Source of the DNA: Cronobacter turicensis z3032
GTDB taxonomy: Bacteria; Pseudomonadota; Gammaproteobacteria; Enterobacterales; Enterobacteriaceae
Assembly: GCA_000027065.2 (NCBI GenBank)
Contig: FN543093.2
Coordinates: forward strand, 2,298,074-2,362,073
Length of the DNA stretch: 64,000 bases
Direction: 5' to 3'
The position numbers and the translations under genes were made by a program. The notes under the pieces are model-generated. The model ran no database searches. It saw only the letters and a list, made by a program, of their open reading frames with translations, and was not told the origin of the DNA. This document shows, one piece after another, positions 8,438 to 17,380 of the stretch. Numbering within the stretch: position 1 is the first letter of the stretch; every line of letters starts with the position of its first letter.

Positions 8438-8478
8438 TTGATCGAGATTAACATTTTTCCGGTAGTGATTTTTAAAAT
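8438..8478 (+). promoter_or_regulatory. FNR-type class II promoter of ydfZ
   Basis: TTGATCGAGATTAA (8438-8451) matches the FNR consensus TTGAT-N4-ATCAA in 9 of 10 positions. A -10-like TAAAAT lies at 8473-8478. With a start near 8485 the FNR site is centred close to -41.5, the class II activator position. E. coli ydfZ is an FNR-activated gene. Confidence 0.7.
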
Positions 8479-8523
8479 GGGGCTCGTCTGGATCTTTCCC
8501 AACTATTCAGAGGAGATAACACC

Positions 8524-8727
8524 ATGATGACCTACGATCGCAACCGTAATTCCATTACCACCGGCAGCCGCGTGATGATTAGCACCACCGGGCAGACCGG
8601 CGTAATTAAAGCGATTCACGGCGACGGCATGACGCCGGAGCAGATCCGCCGTGGCCGCACCGTTGAGGTGGAAGGTTGCGAAGGGAAATTCGAGCCGATC
8701 GAGTTGATTCGTCTGGGCCTGCATTAA
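8524..8727 (+). CDS. ydfZ: Putative selenium-binding protein YdfZ
   Basis: A 67-residue protein ([20 protein letters not shown] ... [10 protein letters not shown]), the same length as E. coli YdfZ. The E. coli protein was reported to carry selenium non-specifically and to be expressed anaerobically. The single Cys sits in the motif VEGCEGK near residue 52. AGAGGAG precedes the start. ATG 8527 is an alternative start one codon later. The upstream FNR-like promoter agrees with anaerobic expression, which would coincide with that of the Tat-exported reductases at 18.7-25.8 kb. Confidence 0.92.
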   Translation: MMTYDRNRNSITTGSRVMISTTGQTGVIKAIHGDGMTPEQIRRGRTVEVEGCEGKFEPIELIRLGLH

Positions 8728-8759
8728 TCGTCCGGCGGGCGGGGTTGATATTGTGAGAT

Positions 8760-8841
8760 GGCGGGTGCGCTGCGCTTACCCGCCCTGTGAATGATAAATG
8801 TGATGGGGTTATGTAGGGTGGGTAAGCGCAGCGCACCCGCC
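8760..8841. repeat. Dispersed palindromic repeat, copy 1
   Basis: Two 28-base arms (8760-8787 and 8814-8841) are inverted with two mismatches around a 26-base spacer. The arm core is GGCGGGTGCGCTGCGCTTAC. A second copy of the same element lies at 29904-29984. It sits in the convergent gap between ydfZ and ydfI, so a bidirectional terminator or REP/MITE-like role is possible. Confidence 0.85.
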
Positions 8842-8882
8842 ACATTTAAAAACCCACCCTCAGAATCAACCCACTCGCGCTG

Positions 8883-10349
8883 TCAACACCCTGCTTTCAC
8901 ATACTGCGCCACGGTCGCTCTGGCGCCGTTCTCCCGCAAAAGCTTATACGCCTCGGTCACCTGCGCGACAAATTCTGTCCGCGTCGCCAGATCCTCGCCA
9001 AAAATCGCGCGAATGCTGAGCAGCGCTTTCACCCGCGCGTCACCGTCTTCGCTTGTGCGTACCGCCTCCTGAATAACATTCAGCAGCGGATCGCACACCT
9101 CAATCGCATTGCCCTGCTCATCAACGCCACTCACGTAGCGCATCCAGCCCGCCACGCCGAGCGTCAACAGCGGGGCCGCGCTGCCGTGCGCCTGATGCCA
9201 GCGCAGAGAATCCAGCCAGCGCTGCGGCAGTTTCTGGCTCCCGTCCATCGCGATTTGCCAGGTGCGGTGACGCAGCGCCGGGTTGCTGTAGCGCTCAATC
9301 AGCAGATCCGCGTAACGCGCCAGATCAACACCCTGCACGCCGAGCGTCGGGGCTTGCTCGTTAAGCATCAGCGCATGCGCGGCATGGCGGTAATTCGCAT
9401 CTTCCATGCAGTCGTTGATGTGCTGATACCCCGCCAGATAGCCGAGATACGCCAGGAACGAGTGGCTGCCGTTAAGCATACGTAGCTTCATCTCTTCGAA
9501 CGGCACCACATCACGCACCAGCTGCGCGCCCGCCTTTTCCCACGCCGGGCGGCCCGCGACAAAATTATCCTCAATTACCCACTGACGGAACGGCTCGCAG
9601 GCGACACCCGCCGGGTCGCGCACGCCGGTCAGCTGCTCGATTTTATCGAGCATTTCCGGCGTCACCGCCGGCACGATACGGTCCACCATGGTGGACGGGA
9701 ACGTCACGTTCTCCTCGATCCACGTCGCCAGGCTGGCGTCCAGCGCGCGGGCGAACGCCATCACGACGTTGCGCGCCACATGCCCGTTTTCCGGCATATT
9801 ATCGCAGGACATCACGCTGAAGCCCGCAAGCCCTGCGGCTTTACGGCGCGCCAGCGCCTCCACAATCACCCCAACGGCAGAGGATGGCGCTTTGGGGTGC
9901 GCGAGATCGGCGGCGATCAGCGGATTATCCAGCACCAGCTCACCGGTGGCGGGCGAATGGCAGTAGCCTTTTTCGGTGATGGTCAGCGAAACAATCGCCA
10001 CCTGCGGCTCGCACAGCGCGGCAAAGACGGCCTCAAGACCATCCACCTGCGCATGCAGCGCGTTTTTCACTACGCCCACCACGCGGGCGCGCCAGGCGTC
10101 GGCGGACATTTCCGCCACGGTGTAGAGATTATCCTGACGGCGGATATCGGCGATCTGCTGCTCGCCGCCGATAAGGTTGACTTCGCAGTAGCCCCAGTCG
10201 CTGCCGTGTTCAGCCGCCAGGATATCGGCGTAGACCGCCTGATGGGCGCGATGGAAGGCACCAAAACCGAGATGAACAATACGCGGCACCAGCGCGGTGC
10301 GGTCGTAAGTAGGGAGCAAAGCATGTGCTGTAAGGAGTGGTGTGGTCAT
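8883..10349 (-). CDS. ydfI: Mannitol/mannonate dehydrogenase-family oxidoreductase YdfI
   Basis: A 488-residue polyol dehydrogenase-family protein (E. coli YdfI 486). The N-terminal Rossmann region contains [20 protein letters not shown] (residues 24-43). The catalytic region holds [20 protein letters not shown] near residue 290, with the family Lys and Asn-x-x-His motif. Related enzymes are UxuB (fructuronate reductase) and UxaB; the physiological substrate of YdfI is a D-mannonate or fructuronate-like acid by inference. It lies at the end of the ydfJ-rspB-MFS-rspA minus-strand cluster. The C-terminus (KAGC) is slightly longer than in E. coli. Confidence 0.92.
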   Translation of the reverse strand: MTTPLLTAHALLPTYDRTALVPRIVHLGFGAFHRAHQAVYADILAAEHGSDWGYCEVNLIGGEQQIADIRRQDNLYTVAEMSADAWRARVVGVVKNALHAQVDGLEAVFAALCEPQVAIVSLTITEKGYCHSPATGELVLDNPLIAADLAHPKAPSSAVGVIVEALARRKAAGLAGFSVMSCDNMPENGHVARNVVMAFARALDASLATWIEENVTFPSTMVDRIVPAVTPEMLDKIEQLTGVRDPAGVACEPFRQWVIEDNFVAGRPAWEKAGAQLVRDVVPFEEMKLRMLNGSHSFLAYLGYLAGYQHINDCMEDANYRHAAHALMLNEQAPTLGVQGVDLARYADLLIERYSNPALRHRTWQIAMDGSQKLPQRWLDSLRWHQAHGSAAPLLTLGVAGWMRYVSGVDEQGNAIEVCDPLLNVIQEAVRTSEDGDARVKALLSIRAIFGEDLATRTEFVAQVTEAYKLLRENGARATVAQYVKAGC

Positions 10350-10473
10350 AGCGGTGGCTCGTTTTGTAAATGAAACAGTGGTTCAACAGATTACGTGTCG
10401 CGTCGCGCAGGACGTTGATCCTGAACAGGCTCTGCCGACTACCTTGACTAGAATGGTAACAGGATGTTTCTGT

Positions 10474-10501
10474 TCTGCGCCCACCGGGCGGTGAGCGCAG
10501 A
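10474..10501 (-). other. Hairpin between ydfJ and ydfI
   Basis: Arms TCTGCGCCCACC (10474-10485) and GGTGAGCGCAGA (10490-10501) pair with one mismatch around GGGC. It stands 18 bases past the ydfJ stop in the minus-strand reading direction and has no U-tract, so it may be a processing or partial attenuation site. Confidence 0.4.
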
Positions 10502-10519
10502 GAGAAAAGATGCGTGGCC

Positions 10520-11893
10520 TCAGACGTAGTGTCCTGCCCGCACGTTACGGGGAGCCGCGGGTTCGGCGGCGTCTTCCAGCTGGTTAAGATCGCGGTCGCA
10601 CACCTCTGGCATCAGCCAGGCGCAGGCCAGACCAATCAGCGAGTAGATAACGATCATCACCACAATCGGCAACCAGCTACCGGTCATGTTGCACAGCACG
10701 CCGGCAATGAGCGGCCCGAAGCCCACCGCCACCAGTCCACCCGCCTCTTTGGAGATCGCCATGCGGGTGAAGCGGTTACGCGAACCAAACATCTCCGCCA
10801 TGGTGATATTTTCCAGCGCGAACAGCCCAAGCACCGCGAAGTTATGTATCACGATAATCGACAGCATGATGGCGCCAGGGGCGTAGCTTTTATCGACGAT
10901 AATCGCCAGCATCGGCCAGGCGAGAATAATCGCCGAGACGTTAAGCAGAATATAAGGGATGCGTCGTCCAAACTTATCCGACAGCCAGCCGAGCAGCGGA
11001 ATGGTGATAAACCCAATAGCGGAGCTGATCATCAGCGCGTCGGTCGGGATCGCCTTATCAAACAGCAGGGTCTGCACCAGATAACCGGCAAGGAAGGTCT
11101 GAATCAGCCCGGAGTTACCCGCCTGACCAAAGCGCAGGCCGGTTGCCAGCCAGAACGATTTGCTTTTGAACATCGCACCCAGCGAGGCGTCCTGCGGATT
11201 CGCCTGGGCGGGTGCCTGGTCGCCTTCGCTCACGGCTTCAAATACCGGGCTCTCTTTCAGGTTCATCCTCAGCCAGATGGCGAAGATCATCACCACGACG
11301 CTGGCGAGGAACGGTACGCGCCAGCCCCACGCCACCAGCTCTTCACGGTCGAGGAGGAAGAACATCAGCGCCCAGATGGCAGTGGCGCTCAGGGTACCGC
11401 AGTTGGTGCCCATCGCCACCAGCGAGGAGATGATACCGCGCCGACCTTTCGGGGCGTACTCAGCAAGCATAGTGCCCGCGCCGGAGATCTCCGCCCCTGC
11501 GCCCAGCCCCTGGATAACACGCAGCGTTACCAGCAGTACCGGCGCGAAAATGCCGATCTGCGCATAGGTCGGCAGCACGCCAATCAGTGTGGTGCAGATG
11601 CCCATCATAGTGATGGTGATAAACAGCACCCGCTTACGCCCGATGCGGTCACCCATTCTGCCGAAAATAAACGCCCCGACGATGCGGGCGATGTAGCCCG
11701 CGCCGTAGGTGCCCATCGCCAGGATCAGCGCCATCGCGGCCGACTGTTCCGGGAAGAAGATCTCATGAAACACCAGCGCGGCACCCAGCGAATAGAGCTG
11801 GAAATCCATAAATTCGAGTGCGGTGCCCAGCCAGCCGGATACCGCAGCTTTAACCAGGTCTGAAGTCGATCGTTCAGCTTTTACGTGCGTCAT
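10520..11893 (-). CDS. ydfJ: MFS transporter YdfJ (MHS family)
   Basis: A 457-residue metabolite:H+ symporter (MHS subfamily) with 12 predicted transmembrane segments. It shows the MFS signature GRMGDRIGRKRVLFITITMM in the loop after helix 2 and a second copy WLSDKFGRR after helix 8. The start at 11893 (MTHVKAERSTSDLVKAAVSG) is preferred over an upstream in-frame start because it aligns with the usual cytoplasmic N-terminus. In E. coli K-12 ydfJ is disrupted by prophage Qin, whereas this copy is intact. The context (ydfI, rspB, rspA) suggests uptake of a sugar acid. Confidence 0.88.
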   Translation of the reverse strand: MTHVKAERSTSDLVKAAVSGWLGTALEFMDFQLYSLGAALVFHEIFFPEQSAAMALILAMGTYGAGYIARIVGAFIFGRMGDRIGRKRVLFITITMMGICTTLIGVLPTYAQIGIFAPVLLVTLRVIQGLGAGAEISGAGTMLAEYAPKGRRGIISSLVAMGTNCGTLSATAIWALMFFLLDREELVAWGWRVPFLASVVVMIFAIWLRMNLKESPVFEAVSEGDQAPAQANPQDASLGAMFKSKSFWLATGLRFGQAGNSGLIQTFLAGYLVQTLLFDKAIPTDALMISSAIGFITIPLLGWLSDKFGRRIPYILLNVSAIILAWPMLAIIVDKSYAPGAIMLSIIVIHNFAVLGLFALENITMAEMFGSRNRFTRMAISKEAGGLVAVGFGPLIAGVLCNMTGSWLPIVVMIVIYSLIGLACAWLMPEVCDRDLNQLEDAAEPAAPRNVRAGHYV

Positions 11894-12022
11894 AGTTGCT
11901 ATCTCTGAATAGGTAAGATGCGGACCACAAACTCGCATGACGTTCCGGCATTTTTCAGGCAGCAGCGCTCCTGGCCCGTCCGTGAGCCATCGTCTCTGTC
12001 AGCCTGCGCCGGGTTTTCCTTA

Positions 12023-13042
12023 TTAGGGGTTGAACGTGAGAAGCACCTTGCAGCACTGCCGCTGGTTCTTCTCAAACAGCTCAAGGGCGTCCGTAATATG
12101 CTGATATCCGAAGGTATGGGTAATGAGCGTTGTCGGGTCGATAAGCCCGCGACTCAGCCAGTCGATGACTATCGGGAACTTCATGGCGTTGAGCCGGGAG
12201 GTGAAAATGCTGATCTCCTTTCCGGTGATGCTCTGCTGAGTGATGCTGCTCGGTTCGCTTGAAAAGCCCATCAGCACAATGCGCGCGGCAGGAGAGGCAA
12301 GCAGCGCCGCTTCCTGCAAAATGGCCGGATGGCAGGCGGCATCCACGATAAGCGTGGGCTGGATGCCTTTCTCTTCAAGAATGGCCGCCAGCGACTGCTG
12401 GAGATTGTTGATGGCCAGATCCGCCCCGCTGCGCTGCGCCATCTCCAGCCGCTCCTCGATACGGTCCACGACAATCACCTGCTTCACCTGATAAACGTGC
12501 TTGAGCACCTGAATGGTGGTGAGACCCATCGGCCCGGCGCCGTACACCAGGGCGATGTCCTGCGCGCCAGGATTGACCTGGCCGGTGACGTTAGCGGCAA
12601 TGGTAAATGGCTCAATCATCACCGCGTGCTCGTCGGGAATGACATCGGGCACCACCCAGGCGTTACGAGCCGGCACCACGGCGTATTCGCTGAAACCGCC
12701 ATCGCGATGCACGCCGAGTACCACCAGCGAGGTGCAGACGTTGGGTTTCCCCACTGAGCACGGGTAGCAGTGACCGCAGCTGATCACCGGATCCACCGCC
12801 ACGCGTTCCCCCAGGCGTGAGGGCGCTACGCCCTCACCGATGGCATCGATGATGCCGAAAAACTCGTGGCCGATGACCCGCGGGTATCTGGCAAACGGGT
12901 TATGCCCGCGGTAGATGTGGCTGTCTGAACCGCAGATGCCTGCCAGTTTCACCTTTACGCGGACCTCACCGGCGCCCGGCTGCGGCAGGGCACGCGTCTC
13001 AATTTCAAGCTGGTTGGGCTGTTTGATAACGATACTTTTCAT
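12023..13042 (-). CDS. rspB: Zinc-type alcohol dehydrogenase RspB
   Basis: A 339-residue medium-chain dehydrogenase of the same length as E. coli RspB. Catalytic zinc ligands are in GICGSDSHIYRGHNPFARYP (Cys37) and GHEF (His/Glu about 58-59). The structural zinc set is reduced to SCGHCYPCSVGKPNVC (about 90-105), and the Rossmann glycines are in YGAGPMGL (about 170). It probably oxidises a hydroxyl of an L-gulonate-type acid. The start (MKSIVIKQPNQ) has TTGGAG ten bases upstream. Its neighbours are an MFS gene on each side. Confidence 0.93.
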   Translation of the reverse strand: MKSIVIKQPNQLEIETRALPQPGAGEVRVKVKLAGICGSDSHIYRGHNPFARYPRVIGHEFFGIIDAIGEGVAPSRLGERVAVDPVISCGHCYPCSVGKPNVCTSLVVLGVHRDGGFSEYAVVPARNAWVVPDVIPDEHAVMIEPFTIAANVTGQVNPGAQDIALVYGAGPMGLTTIQVLKHVYQVKQVIVVDRIEERLEMAQRSGADLAINNLQQSLAAILEEKGIQPTLIVDAACHPAILQEAALLASPAARIVLMGFSSEPSSITQQSITGKEISIFTSRLNAMKFPIVIDWLSRGLIDPTTLITHTFGYQHITDALELFEKNQRQCCKVLLTFNP

Positions 13043-13145
13043 CTTGCGCTCCAATAGTCAGTTCGACAGCAGGTCCGTTCAGTGCACGAACCGAACAGAG
13101 GTGGGCACTGCGCCCTGCCGCTTCGCCACCGGCGAGCAGGCGTTA

Positions 13146-14429
13146 TTAGGTAATTGGGTCCTTGACGATAAACAGGTAACACAACGCCCCGGCGAAGGTA
13201 ACGCAGGCGGCGATCACCAGCGCCAGGTTAAAGGAGTGCGTGGTATCAACCACCCATCCGGTAATCACTGGCGCAAAGGAGGCGAAGACAAAACTGCCGA
13301 AGTTTTGAATTGCCGCCACCGACGCCACCTTTTCCTCCGACACCATCACCTGAACCAGCCCCCACGCCGAGGTGCCCGCGAAATGTACGCAGAACAGCGC
13401 CATCGAGATAAAGGCCACCGCCTGCACCGGTGTAGAGGACTGCACCACCAGCAGCGTTCCTAGTGCCGAGAGCACCAGCCCCGCGACAATGGCGGTTTTA
13501 CGCACCGTCGTCAGGCTGTACCCGGCACGGGCAAACTTATCTACCAGAAAGCCGTTCACCCACATCCCGACCGCCGCGGCAAGAAATGGGATGGCGGCAA
13601 CCCACCCCGTCTTCGCCAGGCTAAATCCCTGCTGGGCTTGCAGATAGCCGGGAAGCCATGCGATGTACAGCCAGCCGGTATAGTTCACCCCGGAAAAGCC
13701 GAGGATCATGCCCCAGGTGGTACGGCGCTTAAACAGCGCCCGCCACTGGGCAAACTTCAGGCGTGGCGGCGGACTCGCCGGGGCTGACAGAAAGCGGCTC
13801 TCCTCCGCGGTCAGGGCGAAGCTCGCGCGGTTGCGGTACCATGCGTACCAGCAAACCCCGACGATGACCCCTGCCAGCCCGACGATGACGAACATGGTTC
13901 GCCATCCCCAGGCAAGTTGCATACACACCAGCACTGGCGGGGCGATAGCCTGGCCCAGCACCGTCGAGGAGTTAAAGATCCCCAGCGCCGCGCCCCGCTC
14001 TTTCTGGATGTACCAGTCGGTGATGGCCTTAACGCCCGCGGGCATAAACGGCGCTTCGCCAATGCCCAGTCCAATGCGCAACAGGATAAAGTGGCTGAAT
14101 GAGTTCACCAGCCCGGTCAGCGCCTGCATCAGCGACCAGAAAATCAGCCCGGCACCGAGCACGATGCGCGGCCCAATGCGATCCAGCAGCATCCCGGCGG
14201 GCAGTTGCGCCAGCCCGTAGGAGAGTGAAAACGCCGACAGCAGCACGCCGAACTCCGTCGCCGATAGCCCCAGCTCTCCCCGTATCGCTTCGCTGGCGAC
14301 GCTCAGCGATGAGCGATCCAGAAAATTAACGATCCCGGCGAGAAACAGTAAAATCAGCGTTACCGCCTCGATTTTCTTGATTCGCAACGGTTTTGCCATC
14401 GCGCCAATCTCTGTGACCCTGGTATCCAT
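13146..14429 (-). CDS. MFS transporter of the anion:cation symporter (hexuronate/galactonate) type
   Basis: A 427-residue protein with 12 predicted transmembrane segments. NFLDRSSLSVASEAIRGELG in helix 1 and SYGLAQLPAGMLLDRIGPR are typical of the ACS subfamily that includes DgoT, ExuT and GudP, carriers of sugar acids. AGGAGCC lies upstream of ATG 14429. It is inserted between rspA and rspB, which are adjacent in E. coli, and is the likely importer for the RspA substrate. A second transporter (ydfJ) in the same cluster gives two possible uptake routes. Confidence 0.88.
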   Translation of the reverse strand: MDTRVTEIGAMAKPLRIKKIEAVTLILLFLAGIVNFLDRSSLSVASEAIRGELGLSATEFGVLLSAFSLSYGLAQLPAGMLLDRIGPRIVLGAGLIFWSLMQALTGLVNSFSHFILLRIGLGIGEAPFMPAGVKAITDWYIQKERGAALGIFNSSTVLGQAIAPPVLVCMQLAWGWRTMFVIVGLAGVIVGVCWYAWYRNRASFALTAEESRFLSAPASPPPRLKFAQWRALFKRRTTWGMILGFSGVNYTGWLYIAWLPGYLQAQQGFSLAKTGWVAAIPFLAAAVGMWVNGFLVDKFARAGYSLTTVRKTAIVAGLVLSALGTLLVVQSSTPVQAVAFISMALFCVHFAGTSAWGLVQVMVSEEKVASVAAIQNFGSFVFASFAPVITGWVVDTTHSFNLALVIAACVTFAGALCYLFIVKDPIT

Positions 14430-14554
14430 ACAAGGCTCCTGTTGCACTCTTTACCGGCCGGGAATCCGACCGGCTGTCTGCGTCGCCCACGGCGACATCT
14501 CATGCATTTTCCAGATGTTCATCCCTGGAAAGCGTTCCTGCCCTGCCCCGGCGA

Positions 14555-15769
14555 TTACCAGTTCCACAGCGTGCCGTCTTCAAGCCGGGCCACCGGCAGG
14601 TAAGCCGGATCGTAGGGGTATTTCGCCGCCAGCTTTTCATCGAACCCGATGCCCAGCCCCGGCTTCTCGCCCGGATGCATATAGCCGTTGTCGAATGTCC
14701 AGCTGTGCGGGAAGACCTCCAGCATCTGCTCTGAATAGCCCATGTATTCCTGCACGCCAAAGTTCGGCACCCAGAGATCGAAATGCAGCGCGGCGGCGTG
14801 ACAGACTGGCGAGAGATCCGACGGCCCGTGCGAGCCGGTGCGCACCTGATACAGCGCCGCGAAATCCGCAATGCGGCGCATGCCGGTAATACCGCCCGCG
14901 TGGGTCACCGTGGTGCGGATGTAGTCAATCAACTGCTCTTCGATAAGCTGTTTGCAGTCCCAGATGCTGTTAAATACTTCTCCGACCGCGACTGGCGTCA
15001 CGGTGTGCTGCCGGATGAGGCGGAAGCAGGCCTGGTTTTCGGCAGGTGTCGGATCTTCCATCCAGAACAGGCGGTAATCCTCAATGCTTTTACCGAAACG
15101 CGCCGCCTCGATGGGCGTCAGGCGGTGATGCATGTCGTGCAGCAGATGTTCGTTAAAGCCGAATTTCTCACGTACCGCCTCGAAGAGTTTCGGCGTGAAA
15201 TCGAGATACTTTTCGCTGGACCAGAGCTGCTCCTCCGGCCACTGGCCTTTGGTGGCGGGCTCATACGCCAGTCCTTTGCCCTTCGCCATGCCGTAAGTGG
15301 TTTTCATGCCGGGCACGCCGCACTGCACACGAATCGCCTTGAATCCCTGCTCTTTATGGCGCGCGTAGTCTTCCAGCACCTCATCGATGGTGTGGCCCGT
15401 GGTGTGGCAGTAAACCATCACGCCGTCGCGCGACGCCCCGCCAAGCAGTTGATAAAGCGGCATTCCGGCGGCTTTGGCTTTGATATCCCACAGCGCCGTG
15501 TCGATAGCGGAAATCGCCGACATCGTCACCGGTCCGCGACGCCAGTAAGCGCCTTTGTAAAAAAACTGCCAGATATCCTCGATGCGCTGCGCATCGCGCC
15601 CCACCAGTTGCGGGCAGAGGTGATCGCGCAGGTAGCTGGCGACAGAAAGCTCGCGCCCGTTGAGCGTGGCGTCGCCAAGCCCGGTCAGACCTTCGTCGGT
15701 GGTGATTTTAAGCGTCACGAAGTTGCGCCCCGGGCAGGTGACAAATACTTCCGCTTTACTGATCTTCAT
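14555..15769 (-). CDS. rspA: Mannonate/gulonate dehydratase-family protein RspA
   Basis: A 404-residue enolase-superfamily enzyme, the same length as E. coli RspA and nearly identical over [20 protein letters not shown] and TCPGRN through [15 protein letters not shown]. The enolase-fold N-terminal capping domain is at about 1-115 and the barrel from 130. The metal ligands lie in the DMHHRLTP and MEDPTPAEN regions. Members of this D-mannonate dehydratase group have low activity on D-mannonate or D-gluconate; E. coli RspA was first named from starvation sensing. It is the first gene of the cluster rspA-MFS-rspB-ydfJ-ydfI. AAGGAAAG precedes the start. Confidence 0.94.
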   Translation of the reverse strand: MKISKAEVFVTCPGRNFVTLKITTDEGLTGLGDATLNGRELSVASYLRDHLCPQLVGRDAQRIEDIWQFFYKGAYWRRGPVTMSAISAIDTALWDIKAKAAGMPLYQLLGGASRDGVMVYCHTTGHTIDEVLEDYARHKEQGFKAIRVQCGVPGMKTTYGMAKGKGLAYEPATKGQWPEEQLWSSEKYLDFTPKLFEAVREKFGFNEHLLHDMHHRLTPIEAARFGKSIEDYRLFWMEDPTPAENQACFRLIRQHTVTPVAVGEVFNSIWDCKQLIEEQLIDYIRTTVTHAGGITGMRRIADFAALYQVRTGSHGPSDLSPVCHAAALHFDLWVPNFGVQEYMGYSEQMLEVFPHSWTFDNGYMHPGEKPGLGIGFDEKLAAKYPYDPAYLPVARLEDGTLWNW

Positions 15770-15825
15770 GCATCTTTCCTTTTAGAAACGGCAATGCGTC
15801 ATGCTGTACACATTGCGATCAACTG

Positions 15826-15844
15826 ACTTAACTACCATACAAGT
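15826..15844 (-). promoter_or_regulatory. Candidate RspR operator upstream of rspA
   Basis: The 19-base element ACTTGTATGGTAGTTAAGT (minus strand) has inverted ends ACTT/AAGT about a TGGTA core, in the style of GntR/FCD operators such as those of UxuR. It lies about 57 bases before the rspA start. Binding by RspR is an inference. Confidence 0.35.
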
Positions 15845-15867
15845 TCATTGGGCGGAAAAATGCGCGA

Positions 15868-15888
15868 CGCTTCACAAAGCGTGAAGCG
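15868..15888 (-). terminator. Hairpin downstream of ynfA
   Basis: Perfect 8-base arms CGCTTCAC and GTGAAGCG surround AAAGC. In the ynfA direction it is followed after seven bases by five Ts, so it is a plausible terminator separating ynfA from rspA. Confidence 0.5.
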
Positions 15889-15926
15889 CTGTCAGTGACA
15901 AAAACGGGAAGACAGCAGGAACAACG

Positions 15927-16253
15927 TCAGGCGCGGCCCCAGCCTGCGACAATAATCAACATACCGCACAGCGCCACGGCGGCGCCTGCCCAGTCGTAGA
16001 GACTCAGGCGCACGCCATCCACTACCCGCAACCACAGCAGCGCGGTCATTACGTAGACGCCGCCGTAAGCGGCGTACACCCGCCCGCTCGCCGCCGGGTG
16101 CAGCGTTAACAGCCAGACAAAAAGCATCAGCGACAGCGCCGCCGGCAGCAGTAAAAGCACACTCGCCCCCTTGCGCAGCCACAACCACGGCAGAAAACAG
16201 CCAATAATTTCCGCAAGCGCGGTGGCAAAAAACAGCAAAGTGGTTTTAATCAT
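15927..16253 (-). CDS. ynfA: Inner-membrane SMR-like protein YnfA (UPF0060)
   Basis: A 108-residue protein with four hydrophobic helices, the same length as E. coli YnfA and sharing [20 protein letters not shown] and [30 protein letters not shown], and VAGWGRA at the end. YnfA belongs to the drug/metabolite transporter superfamily and resembles SMR efflux proteins; the Shigella homologue has been reported to export dyes. The start at 16253 is chosen from this alignment over a longer in-frame extension that would run across the promoter. It is divergent from ynfB. Confidence 0.93.
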   Translation of the reverse strand: MIKTTLLFFATALAEIIGCFLPWLWLRKGASVLLLLPAALSLMLFVWLLTLHPAASGRVYAAYGGVYVMTALLWLRVVDGVRLSLYDWAGAAVALCGMLIIVAGWGRA

Positions 16254-16369
16254 ATTGAGACTCTTTGAAGTAATATCGGTCATCGCTGCCGCTGTGCGCG
16301 ATTCGCGCACGATGATATAGTAAAGCGTGTCGGCCTCACGACAAGAACAGCTTCATTAAGGATATCGCC

Positions 16370-16699
16370 ATGAATAAACTCCTTCGCCACTCACTGCTGC
16401 TGGCGTTGCTGACCGGCGCGCTGTCAGGCGTTGCCCACGCGCAAACCGATAAACTGATTATTGAGTCCGGCGACAACGCGCGGACCCGCCAGGATGCTGC
16501 GATGGATAAAGAGCAATGGAATGACACCCGTTCTTTACGTCAGAAAGTGAACAAACGCGCCGAAAAAGAGTGGGATAAAGCGGATGTCGCGTTCGACGCT
16601 CAGGATAACTGCGAGAAAAGCGCGAACCTCAACGCTTACTGGGAACCCAATACCCTGCGCTGCCTTGACCGCCGCACCGGCCGCGTCATTAATCCGTAA
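16370..16699 (+). CDS. ynfB: Exported protein YnfB (UPF0482)
   Basis: A 109-residue protein with signal peptide [20 protein letters not shown] and cleavage after VAHA (about residue 25). The mature part ([20 protein letters not shown] ... [12 protein letters not shown]) is the UPF0482 family with two conserved Cys residues, probably disulfide-bonded in the periplasm. Function is unknown. AAGGATATCGCC precedes the ATG. It is followed by speG with a 67-base gap. Confidence 0.92.
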   Translation: MNKLLRHSLLLALLTGALSGVAHAQTDKLIIESGDNARTRQDAAMDKEQWNDTRSLRQKVNKRAEKEWDKADVAFDAQDNCEKSANLNAYWEPNTLRCLDRRTGRVINP

Positions 16700-16766
16700 C
16701 CCCCGTTTGCATCACGGCTCCCGCGCCGCGGGGGCTGGTTTTTCCCGCGCATATAAAGGATGAACG

Positions 16767-17327
16767 ATGTCAGATTACGTTGATGTCAAACTGCGCCCGC
16801 TCGAACGTGAAGATTTGCGTTTCGTGCATCAGCTCGACAATAACGCCAGCGTCATGCGCTACTGGTTTGAAGAGCCCTATGAAGCGTTCGTTGAACTCTC
16901 CGATCTCTACGACAAACATATTCACGACCAGAGCGAACGCCGCTTTGTCGTGGAGTGTGACGGCGATAAAGCAGGTCTGGTGGAGCTGGTGGAAATTAAC
17001 CACGTCCACCGCCGCGCCGAGTTTCAGATCATTATTTCACCGGAGCATCAGGGCAAAGGCCTTGCCAGCCGCGCGGCAAAGCTGGCGATGGATTACGGCT
17101 TTACGGTACTGAATCTCTATAAGCTCTATCTCATTGTGGATAAAGAAAACGCCAAAGCGATTCATATTTACCGCAAGCTGGGCTTTATGGTGGAAGGCGA
17201 ACTGGTTCATGAATTTTTCATTAATGGCGAGTATCGCAACACCATCCGCATGTGCATTTTCCAGCACCAGTACCTGACGCATCTCAAGCCCGCCGGGACG
17301 ATGCTGTTGAAACCGACCGCGCAATAA
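16767..17327 (+). CDS. speG: Spermidine N1-acetyltransferase SpeG
   Basis: A 186-residue GNAT acetyltransferase, the same length as E. coli SpeG. The acetyl-CoA site is at [20 protein letters not shown] (about residues 94-113). The acidic spermidine site includes [11 protein letters not shown] and [18 protein letters not shown]. SpeG acetylates spermidine and spermine, limiting polyamine toxicity; the mdtJI spermidine exporter at 37.2-37.9 kb acts in the same process. The enzyme is a cytoplasmic dodecamer in characterised homologues. AAAGGATG precedes the start. Confidence 0.96.
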   Translation: MSDYVDVKLRPLEREDLRFVHQLDNNASVMRYWFEEPYEAFVELSDLYDKHIHDQSERRFVVECDGDKAGLVELVEINHVHRRAEFQIIISPEHQGKGLASRAAKLAMDYGFTVLNLYKLYLIVDKENAKAIHIYRKLGFMVEGELVHEFFINGEYRNTIRMCIFQHQYLTHLKPAGTMLLKPTAQ

Positions 17328-17332
17328 CGTGT

Positions 17333-17358
17333 AAGCGCAGGCATGCCTGCGCTTTTAA
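17333..17358 (+). terminator. Terminator of speG
   Basis: A palindrome whose arms begin AAGCGCAGG and end CCTGCGCTT is followed by TTAAC. It lies just past the speG stop, in the convergent gap with ynfC. Confidence 0.7.
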
Positions 17359-17380
17359 CACGATCGCTCGTAAGAGCCTG

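Noticed and set aside
8524..8727. YdfZ as a selenocysteine protein
   Set aside because: There is no in-frame UGA; the selenium association reported for E. coli YdfZ is not through a Sec codon.
10514..11863. A 449-codon plus-strand open frame opposite ydfJ
   Set aside because: It is the antisense shadow of a clear MFS gene; its translation is rich in His/Gln/Arg with no domain pattern.
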